Shown: positions 1 through 5,531 of the stretch, in pieces | Numbering within the stretch: position 1 is the stretch's first letter | Layout: the number at the start of each line of letters is the position of its first letter | Origin: Thermoanaerobaculia bacterium | GTDB lineage: Bacteria; Acidobacteriota; Thermoanaerobaculia; UBA5066 | Direction of reading: 5' to 3' | DNA length: 7,966 bases | Assembly (NCBI GenBank): GCA_017999215.1 | Contig: JAGOBQ010000176.1 | Span: 1-7,966 of the forward strand | The notes under the pieces: model-generated | What the model saw: the letters and a program-made list of their open reading frames with translations, nothing else | The model's database searches: none | Told to the model about the DNA's origin: nothing | Program-made: the position numbers and the translations under genes

Positions 1-1004
1 GGGAAGCGGTAGCCGAGGTCGGCGAGGGTGAAGGCGAGGCGGTCCGCGAGGTCGGCCGCGCCGCCGACGGCGCCGGGGAGGTCGGCGAAGAGGGCGGACA
101 TCTCCTCCGGCCCCTTGAGGTGGCGCTCCGAGCCCGCCTCGAGGAGGCGCCCGGCGGAATCGACCGTCGTGTGGTTCCGAATGCAGGTGAGGACGTCGAA
201 GAGGTCCTTGTCGCGGCGGCGCGCGTAACGGGTGCCGTTCGTGGCGACGAGGGGGAGCTTCTGCGCGCGGGCGAGCTCGAGGAGGACGGCGTTCCGGGCC
301 TCTTCGTCGCGGACGCGATGCCGCTGCAGCTCGACGTGGAGGCGACCGGGGAAGATCGCCGCGAGGCGGGAGAGGAGCTTCTCCGCCGCGTCGGCCCCGA
401 CCCTCTCGATCGCGCGGAGGACCGGCCCTTCGGCGCCGCCCGAGAGAACGTGGAGCCCCTCGGCGTGCGCGGCGACGTCGGCCCACGAGGCCGCGGCCTG
501 GCCCTTCGGCTTTCCGAGCGCGGCGGCGGTGAGGAGGCGGCAGAGGTTGCGGTAGCCGGCGCGGCTCTCGGCGAGGAGCGTGACGCGCGCGGGCGGGAGG
601 CCCGGCGGGGGAGGCGGCGGGACGAGGCCGAGCGGCCCGCGGAGGTCGCGCGGGAGAGCCGCCTCGTCGAGGACGACCTCGGCCCCGACGAGCGCCTTCA
701 GCCCCGCGGCCTTCGCCGCCTTGAAGAAGCGGGGCGCGCCGGAGACGCCGTTGCGGTCGACGAGGGCGACGGCGGGGAGCCCCAGCGCGGCGGCCCGCTC
801 GACGAGCGTCTCCGGCTCGGAGGCCCCCTCGAGAAACGAGAAGGCCGACGCGCAGCGCAGCTCGGCCCAGCGGACCTTCGGTGAGGCGGCGGGGCCGCCG
901 AAGCTGCGTTTACGCAGCTCCTCCTTCCGCGCGCCGGGGGAGACGATCTTCTTCGCGTCCCCCGGCATGAACATGTCGCGGGCGGGGGGGCCGATCTCGA
1001 CCAT
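1..1004 (-). CDS. dnaE2: Error-prone DNA polymerase III alpha subunit, DnaE2 type (N-terminal part, cut by window edge)
   Basis: About 334 codons are open on the minus strand from ATG at 1004 to the left edge; an in-frame TAA lies four codons upstream (1016-1014), so this is the only ATG start without trimming. The family is C-family DNA polymerases; DnaE2 members act in DNA-damage-induced translesion synthesis in the cytoplasm. The N-terminal PHP-domain signature reads WAELRCASAFSFLEGAS (residues 46-62), followed by LGLPAVALVDRNG (74-86) and LVGAEV (about 110-115). Further on come ESRAGYRNLCRLLT, FPGRLHVELQRH, PLVATNGTRYA, DVLTCIRNHTT and HLKGPEEMSALFADLP, ending in DLADRLAFTLADLGYRFP, all typical of DnaE2. 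The two PHP metal-ligand histidines (HxH) are R50 and A52 here, so the PHP domain should not bind metals normally. Roughly 700 residues, including palm, fingers and thumb, lie outside the window. The family is clear; replicative DnaE1 is less likely. No Shine-Dalgarno precedes the start, and no imuA/imuB lies on the upstream side. Confidence 0.92.
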   Translation of the reverse strand, partial: MVEIGPPARDMFMPGDAKKIVSPGARKEELRKRSFGGPAASPKVRWAELRCASAFSFLEGASEPETLVERAAALGLPAVALVDRNGVSGAPRFFKAAKAAGLKALVGAEVVLDEAALPRDLRGPLGLVPPPPPPGLPPARVTLLAESRAGYRNLCRLLTAAALGKPKGQAAASWADVAAHAEGLHVLSGGAEGPVLRAIERVGADAAEKLLSRLAAIFPGRLHVELQRHRVRDEEARNAVLLELARAQKLPLVATNGTRYARRRDKDLFDVLTCIRNHTTVDSAGRLLEAGSERHLKGPEEMSALFADLPGAVGGAADLADRLAFTLADLGYRF

Positions 1005-1010
1005 GGGCGT

Positions 1011-1039
1011 AAATTAGACGCAAGTGTCGCGGGAATCAA
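1011..1039 (-). promoter_or_regulatory. Possible dnaE2 promoter giving a leaderless or near-leaderless transcript
   Basis: On the minus strand, TTGATT (1039-1034) and TCTAAT (1018-1013) are separated by 15 bp, shorter than the ideal 17. A TAnnnT match (TAATTT, 1016-1011) overlaps the second box. The -10 element ends only 8 bp before the ATG at 1004, so transcription would begin at or just before the start codon. That agrees with the lack of any Shine-Dalgarno there. I see no convincing LexA-type palindrome, although LexA sites vary by phylum. The boxes are weak and could be chance AT-rich spots in a GC-rich region. Confidence 0.35.
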
Positions 1040-1163
1040 GCTCGCCGTCTCCCCGAGGCGCTGCCGGTCGGCGCTCGCGACCGCGCAGGAGACGCAGGAG
1101 GCGCGCTTCGCAAGCGTTCCGGTGAGCAGGCTCACGACGATGGCCTTTGGCGCCGCCGTTCCT

Positions 1164-1192
1164 TTGACCCGACCTCTCCCGGAACCTATATT
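1164..1192 (+). promoter_or_regulatory. Sigma-70-like promoter for the vgrG operon
   Basis: TTGACC (1164-1169) and TATATT (1187-1192) each match five of six consensus bases and are separated by exactly 17 bp. This is one of the few AT-rich spots between the divergent genes. The expected transcription start is near 1199-1200, giving a leader of about 55 nt before the vgrG ATG at 1255. No sigma-54 type -24/-12 motif is visible, although many T6SS loci use one. No other clear promoter was seen between here and 6998, so the four packed genes are probably transcribed together. Confidence 0.62.
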
Positions 1193-1226
1193 CCCGCGGC
1201 AAGCAGAAACGGATCAGCTCTCGAAT

Positions 1227-1247
1227 CCGGGCGGAATGCCCGGGAGG
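1227..1247 (+). promoter_or_regulatory. vgrG leader hairpin adjoining the ribosome binding site
   Basis: CCGGGC (1227-1232) and GCCCGG (1238-1243) form a perfect 6-bp GC stem around the 5-nt loop GGAAT. The right arm runs into the Shine-Dalgarno GGGAGG (1242-1247), which sits 7 nt before the vgrG ATG (GGAGG at 1243-1247). The Shine-Dalgarno and its spacing fix the start at 1255. When folded, the hairpin would hide only the first two bases of the Shine-Dalgarno, so it could tune translation modestly. Six-base GC palindromes are common in DNA of this composition. Confidence 0.4.
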
Positions 1248-1254
1248 ACGGACG

Positions 1255-3372
1255 ATGGGCGAGTATCTCCAGCAGCAGCGCAAGCTCCGGGTGACGACGC
1301 CGCTCGGCGAGAACGAGCTCCTCCTGAAGGGCTTCAAGGGGGAGGAGGGGATCTCCCGGCTCTTCTCGTACCGCCTGGAGATGATCGCGGAGAACAAGAC
1401 GAAGGTCGCGTTCGACGCGGTGCTCGGGCAGAAGGTGACGGTCCACCTGCAGCTGCCGGACGAGAGCGAGACGCACCTGAACGGACTCTGCGTGAGGCTG
1501 GCCCAGGGGGAGCGGGACGAGAAGTTCACGCTGTACGAGGCGGAGCTCGTCCCCGACGTCTGGAAGCTGACGCGGAAGGCGAAGAGCCGGATCTTCCAGC
1601 GGATGACGGTGCCGGAGATCCTGAAGAAGGTCTTCACCGGCTTCGACGCGGACTGGCAGCTGACCGGGAAGTACGAGCCGCGGGACTACTGCGCTCAGTA
1701 CCGGGAGACGGACTTCAGCTTCGGGTCGCGCCTGATGGAAGAGGAGGGGATCTACTACTTCTTCGAGCACTCCGACGGGAGCCACAAGATGATCGTCTCG
1801 GACAACCCGCTCGAGCACCCGAAGCTCGCGGGCGAGAACCGGATTCCCTACGAGGAGCTCGAGGGCGGGACGCGGGAGGAGAACCGCATCTGGGGCTGGA
1901 AGAAGGAGCAGGAGATCCGGCCCGGCAAGTACGTCCTCTGGGACCACAGCTTCGAGCTGCCGCACAAGCACCTGGAGGCCGAGACGCTCACGCTCGACAG
2001 CGTCCCGGTGGGGAAGGAGACGCACAAGCTGAAGGTCGCGGGCGTCGACGAGATGGAGATCTACGACTACCCGGGCGAGTACGCGCAGCGTTTCGACGGG
2101 ATCACCGCGGGCGGCGGCGACCAGGCGTCGGAGCTTCAGAAGATCTTCCGCGACAACCAGCGGACGGTCGAGCTGCGCATGGACGCGGAGACGACGCCGG
2201 CCGTGGTCCTCCGGGGCCGGAGCAACGTGAAGCACCTCCTCTCGGGCTACGGGTTCACGCTGCAGCGGCACTTCAGCGGCGACGGCGACTACGTCCTGAC
2301 GAGCGTCCGGCACGAGGCGACCTACGGGGCGGACTACCGGTCGGGGCAGGACGTGGCCATGACGTACGAGAACACGTTCACCTGCATCCCCGCGGCGCTG
2401 CCGTACCGACCGGAGAGGAAGACGGCGAAGCCGGTCGTCCAGGGGAGCCAGACGGCGGTGGTCGTCGGGCCGTCGGGCGAGGAGATCTTCACCGACAAGT
2501 ACGGCCGGGTGAAGGTGCAGTTCCACTGGGACCGGGAAGGCAAGAACGACGAGAACTCGTCGTGCTGGGTCCGCGTGGCGACGAGCTGGGCGGGGCGGAA
2601 CTGGGGCGCGATCCGGATCCCGAGGATCGGGCAGGAGGTCGTCGTCGGCTTCCTGGAGGGGGACCCGGACCGGCCGATCGTCGTCGGCAGCGTCTACAAC
2701 GCCGACCAGATGCCGCCGTGGGACCTGCCCGCGAACAAGACGCGCAGCGGCGTGAAGTCCCGGAGCTCGAAGGGGGGAGGCCCCGCGAACTTCAACGAGA
2801 TCATGTTCGAGGACAAGAAGGGGGGCGAGCTCCTCAAGATCCACGCCGAGCGGAACCAGTCGATCTCGGTCGAGGCGGACGAGACCCACACCGTCGGCAA
2901 CGACCGGACGAAATCCGTCTCCAACGACGAGACGACGAGCATCGGCAACAACAGGACCGAGACCGTCACGAACAACGAGATGATCACGGTCGGCGTCAGC
3001 CGGACGATCATGGTGGGCGGGGCCGAGACCCGGACGATCGGCGGCGCGGAGACGATCGCGGTCGGGGGTCTCTACAGCCTCGCCATCGGCGGCTCCTGCT
3101 CCACGACCGTCGGCGGCGGCTCGACGACGAACGTCGGCTCCGACGCGTCGACGCAGGTGGGCGGGAGCGCGGCGACGACGGCGTCGAAGTCGGTCTCGAT
3201 CACCGCGGGGAACGCCGTGCAGATCCAGTCCGGCAAGTCGGGGATCACGCTGAAGAAGGACGGCACGATCGTCATCAAGGGGAAGAACATCACGCTCGAC
3301 GCGAGCGGGAAGATCAACATCAAGGCCGCGTCGGTCGTCACGATCAAGGGCTCCCAGATCAAGGAGAACTGA
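1255..3372 (+). CDS. vgrG: Type VI secretion system spike protein VgrG (TssI)
   Basis: A 705-residue protein of normal VgrG length. VgrG forms a trimeric spike at the tip of the Hcp tube, is fired out of the cell on sheath contraction, and carries effectors or a PAAR tip. Residues about 10-385 are the gp27-like part, with the family motif RETDFSFGSRLMEEEGIYYFF (150-170). Residues about 395-490 are the gp5-like OB fold, including DKYGRVKVQFHWDREG (414-429), SCWVRVATSWAG (436-447) and IPRIGQEVVVGFLEGDPDRP (455-474). Next come the GGGPANFNEIMFEDKKG motif (507-523) and a needle of eight-residue repeats (545-640). The C-terminus (ITLKKDGTIVIKGKNITLDA...) is the usual DUF2345-like end. There is no extra C-terminal enzymatic domain, so this is a non-evolved VgrG whose cargo must be separate. 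It heads a plus-strand operon and the next start is 31 bp after its stop. Confidence 0.97.
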   Translation: MGEYLQQQRKLRVTTPLGENELLLKGFKGEEGISRLFSYRLEMIAENKTKVAFDAVLGQKVTVHLQLPDESETHLNGLCVRLAQGERDEKFTLYEAELVPDVWKLTRKAKSRIFQRMTVPEILKKVFTGFDADWQLTGKYEPRDYCAQYRETDFSFGSRLMEEEGIYYFFEHSDGSHKMIVSDNPLEHPKLAGENRIPYEELEGGTREENRIWGWKKEQEIRPGKYVLWDHSFELPHKHLEAETLTLDSVPVGKETHKLKVAGVDEMEIYDYPGEYAQRFDGITAGGGDQASELQKIFRDNQRTVELRMDAETTPAVVLRGRSNVKHLLSGYGFTLQRHFSGDGDYVLTSVRHEATYGADYRSGQDVAMTYENTFTCIPAALPYRPERKTAKPVVQGSQTAVVVGPSGEEIFTDKYGRVKVQFHWDREGKNDENSSCWVRVATSWAGRNWGAIRIPRIGQEVVVGFLEGDPDRPIVVGSVYNADQMPPWDLPANKTRSGVKSRSSKGGGPANFNEIMFEDKKGGELLKIHAERNQSISVEADETHTVGNDRTKSVSNDETTSIGNNRTETVTNNEMITVGVSRTIMVGGAETRTIGGAETIAVGGLYSLAIGGSCSTTVGGGSTTNVGSDASTQVGGSAATTASKSVSITAGNAVQIQSGKSGITLKKDGTIVIKGKNITLDASGKINIKAASVVTIKGSQIKEN
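2887..3174 (+). repeat. Twelve 24-nt coding repeats encoding the VgrG beta-helix needle
   Basis: Twelve consecutive octads, residues 545-640 of VgrG, follow the pattern x-[TSA]-[VI]-G-x-x-x-[TS]; examples are HTVGNDRT, TSIGNNRT, RTIGGAET, TTVGGGST and TQVGGSAA. The repeat is conserved in protein register and degenerate at DNA level. It matches the VxGxxxxx octapeptides of phage T4 gp5, which build the three-stranded beta-helix needle. A thirteenth, decayed octad (TTASKSVS) follows. The number of octads sets needle length. Confidence 0.85.
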
Positions 3373-3403
3373 GCGCAGGGCTCGGAGCGCGAGGAACGGC
3401 ACG

Positions 3404-4405
3404 ATGGATCTCGTCAACCGGAGCCCGTTCGCGGCGGAGAGGGTCCTCGTCCTCGACGAGGCCGGCGCCGAGACGCTCGCCGTCCTGCTGAAGGCGTCGT
3501 TCGTCTGGACGGCGCGGACGGGGCTGGCGCCGGCCCCCGAGCAGGTCCCCGTTCGCTTCGCCGACGAGCACCTCGGCGAGCCGGGCCGCTCCTCCATCCT
3601 CCGCGCCTCCGACCTCTGCCCCGGCAAGCCCGGGTGCGACCTCGTCCTCCTCGGCAGCGCCGGACGCTCGCGCCCCGCGCCGCAGGTCGACGTCTCGTTT
3701 CGCGTCGGGGCGTGGGGGCGCGAGCTCCGCGTCTTCGGCGAGCGGCGCTGGAGCGGGTCGGCCGGCGTGCCCGACGCGGCGCCCTTCGAGTCGGTCGACC
3801 TGACGTGGGAGAACGCGTTCGGCGGGCGCGACGAGGACGTCCCGGCGGGCGAGGCCTGGGAGGAGGAGCTGCGGAACCCCGTGGGGCGCGGCTTCCGCGC
3901 ACGAAAGTCGCGCAGGCCCGTGTCGGGAGACCTCCTGCCGAGCATCGAGGACCCCGCCGAGCCGATCCGCGGGCCGCTCGACCGGCCCGTCCCGGCCGGC
4001 TTCGGCTTCACGGCGCCGCACTGGGAGCCCCGGCGGTCGCGGGCGGGAACGTACGACGAGGCCTGGCAGCGCGACCGCGCTCCGCTTCCGCCGACGGACC
4101 TCGACCCGCGGAGCCGGCAGCGAGGAGCGCCGGGGCTCGTCGCCCCGGAGGCCCCGGCGGCCGGCGCGCCCGTCGTCGTGACCGGCGTCCGGCCCCACGG
4201 AGAGGTCCGCTTCTCGCTGCCGCGGGTCGTCCCGTCGGGGGCGATCTACTTCCGGACGCGGAAGAGCGACCTCTCGTTCGCGCTCCAGACCGTCCTCTTC
4301 GACGCGAACGCCTCGCTCCTCGAGCTGACGTTCGGGGCCTACCAGGGCGTCCACGGGCAGACGCGCGACGTCGAGTGCGTCGCCGTCGAGGCGGAGGCGT
4401 CGTGA
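3404..4405 (+). CDS. DUF2169 family T6SS cargo adaptor/chaperone
   Basis: A 333-residue cytoplasmic protein without signal peptide or membrane segment. DUF2169 proteins are encoded with vgrG and PAAR-type genes; a member in Agrobacterium serves as an adaptor loading an effector onto its cognate VgrG/PAAR. Visible family features are the N-terminal NRSPFAAERV segment, DLCPGKPGCDLVLLGSA (70-86), the RVFGERRW motif (109-116), WENAFGG (135-141), NPVGRGF (158-164), TAPHWEPRRSRAGTYDEAW (203-221), and the RAPLPPTDLDPRSR turn (225-238). These cover the length of the domain, with no obvious fusion. The start is supported by GAGGAA (3391-3396), 7 nt before ATG. The stop overlaps the next gene's GTG by 4 bp, so the two are probably translationally coupled. 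The likely client, by context, is the PAAR-like metallopeptidase two genes downstream; that is inferred. Confidence 0.9.
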   Translation: MDLVNRSPFAAERVLVLDEAGAETLAVLLKASFVWTARTGLAPAPEQVPVRFADEHLGEPGRSSILRASDLCPGKPGCDLVLLGSAGRSRPAPQVDVSFRVGAWGRELRVFGERRWSGSAGVPDAAPFESVDLTWENAFGGRDEDVPAGEAWEEELRNPVGRGFRARKSRRPVSGDLLPSIEDPAEPIRGPLDRPVPAGFGFTAPHWEPRRSRAGTYDEAWQRDRAPLPPTDLDPRSRQRGAPGLVAPEAPAAGAPVVVTGVRPHGEVRFSLPRVVPSGAIYFRTRKSDLSFALQTVLFDANASLLELTFGAYQGVHGQTRDVECVAVEAEAS

Positions 4406-5526
4406 GCGCGTCCGCACCGCGCTCCGGAGGCCGGGGCGGGATCGCGATCACGGGCCTCGGCGCCGTTACGGCCGTCGGGGCCACCCTCGACCAGACCGCG
4501 ACGTCGGTGAGCGCGGGCGTCCGCCGGATGGAGGAGCGACCTCTCGCCGGCGAAGGGGGAGAGCCTCCGGAGGAGGGCGGCGTCTACGTCGCCGCCCCGG
4601 CCGAGGCCCTGGCGGCGTCGCTCGGCTCGGCCGCCCCGGTCGACCTGGCTCTCGCCGCGGCGCGGGAGGCGTTCTGGGATGCCGGGCTCTACGAGCCGGG
4701 AGACGTCGAGGGGGCGTACCGCCGAAACGCGGTGGCCGTCTACCTCGCGCTCCCGTACGCCGATGCGCCGGGGGCTTCCGCCGCCGACGCCGACGAGTTC
4801 GTCGAGGGAGCGGTCGAGGCCGGGCTCATCTCCGGCGAGCCCGCCGGCGAGGTCGTTCCCTGCCGGAACGGACACGCGGGGGCGCTCCTCGCGCTCGAGG
4901 CGGCCTCGGCGCGGCTGCGGGCCGGAGAGATCGACGTCGCTCTCATCGGGGGCCTCGACGCTCCCCTCGACCCGGCGCGGATCGCGGAGCTGAACCGCCT
5001 CTCGAAGCTCCGGACCGACCGCGCTCCGGGCGGGGCGATCCCGGGCGAAGGGAGCGCGTTCCTCGTCGCGGAGCGTCTCGCGGACGCGCGGCGGCGCGGC
5101 GCCCGTTTCGCGGCCGCGGTCGAATCGGTCGCTCGGGACGCCGAGCCGGTCCCGTTCGACGGGACTCGCCCGGGTCGCGCCGACGGAGCGACGCGCGCCG
5201 TCGCGCGCGTTCTCTCGGCCGCGCCCTCGGCGCGCCGGGTCGCGGAGATCTGGTGCGACCTGAACGGCGAGCGCGGGCGGGCGCTGGAGTGGGGGTTCCT
5301 CGAGACGCGCGCGCTGGCGGCGCTCGGCGCGGCGCGCCGCCTCACGCCGGCGGCCTTCGTCGGCGACCTCGGGGCGTCCTCCGGGGCGCTCCTGCTTGCG
5401 CTCGCGGCGTTCGCGCTCCGTGCCCCGCGGGGGGCGGGCGAAGCGGCGCTCGTCTGCGGCGCCTCGGAGCGCGGCGAACGGGCCGCGGCGGTCCTCGCGA
5501 CGCCGAGGGCCGGCGGGGAGGAATGA
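4402..5526 (+). CDS. Beta-ketoacyl synthase-like protein, predicted pseudoenzyme of the T6SS island
   Basis: 374 residues from GTG at 4402, which overlaps the DUF2169 stop in GTGA; GGAGG (4393-4397) lies 4 nt upstream. The thiolase-fold ketosynthase pattern is clear: IAITGLGAVTAVG (14-26), RLRAGEIDVALIGGLDAPL (171-189), GEGSAFLVAERL (215-226), CDLNGERGRALEWG (285-298) and GDLGASSGALLLALAA (321-336). Ungapped alignment from memory with FabF, anchored on the GDADVMVAGG-like stretch, puts H158 (in RNGHAGALL) at the nucleophilic cysteine position; the nearest cysteine, C154, is four residues early. The second catalytic histidine (GHLLGAAG in FabF) is A325, and the first falls in DAEPVPFDG (236-244), without histidine. 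Condensing activity is therefore unlikely. Ketosynthase-like genes occur beside DUF2169 and DUF4150 genes in other T6SS loci, as I recall, so a structural or chaperone role is plausible but unproven. Its stop overlaps the first possible ATG of the next gene. Confidence 0.82.
   Translation: MSASAPRSGGRGGIAITGLGAVTAVGATLDQTATSVSAGVRRMEERPLAGEGGEPPEEGGVYVAAPAEALAASLGSAAPVDLALAAAREAFWDAGLYEPGDVEGAYRRNAVAVYLALPYADAPGASAADADEFVEGAVEAGLISGEPAGEVVPCRNGHAGALLALEAASARLRAGEIDVALIGGLDAPLDPARIAELNRLSKLRTDRAPGGAIPGEGSAFLVAERLADARRRGARFAAAVESVARDAEPVPFDGTRPGRADGATRAVARVLSAAPSARRVAEIWCDLNGERGRALEWGFLETRALAALGAARRLTPAAFVGDLGASSGALLLALAAFALRAPRGAGEAALVCGASERGERAAAVLATPRAGGEE
5515..5521 (+). promoter_or_regulatory. 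Ribosome binding site that decides the PAAR-metallopeptidase start
   Basis: GGGGAGG lies at the very end of the ketosynthase-like gene. It is one base from the ATG at 5523 (ATGA overlap with the upstream stop), which is too close, and 10 bases from the ATG at 5532, which is acceptable. The start at 5532 is therefore preferred; using 5523 would add only three residues (MTA). Confidence 0.6.
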
Positions 5527-5531
5527 CGGCG

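Noticed and set aside
120..884. Plus-strand open frame opposite dnaE2
   Set aside because: It is antisense to a frame with unmistakable DnaE2 motifs, and its own sequence is Glu/Arg/Gly-biased with no recognised domain.
1084..1100. Two copies of CGCAGGAG, 9 bp apart, in the divergent intergenic region
   Set aside because: Only two short copies in GC-rich DNA, not positioned clearly against either promoter; not enough to call an operator.
1005..1254. Search for a LexA box, riboswitch, tRNA or small RNA in the divergent intergenic region
   Set aside because: No recognisable SOS palindrome, conserved RNA fold or terminator was seen; only the promoter-like elements and the leader hairpin already listed.
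1186..4011. 941-codon open frame on the minus strand opposite vgrG and the DUF2169 gene
   Set aside because: It is the complement of two well-supported genes, is composed of low-complexity Arg/Asp/Leu/Val sequence, and has no recognisable motif. High GC at third codon positions removes stops from this frame.
3634..5526. Long form of the ketosynthase-like frame starting at 3634
   Set aside because: The part before 4402 lies over the DUF2169 gene and is Arg-rich nonsense. Ketosynthase similarity begins just after the GTG at 4402, which has its own Shine-Dalgarno and the overlapping GTGA junction.
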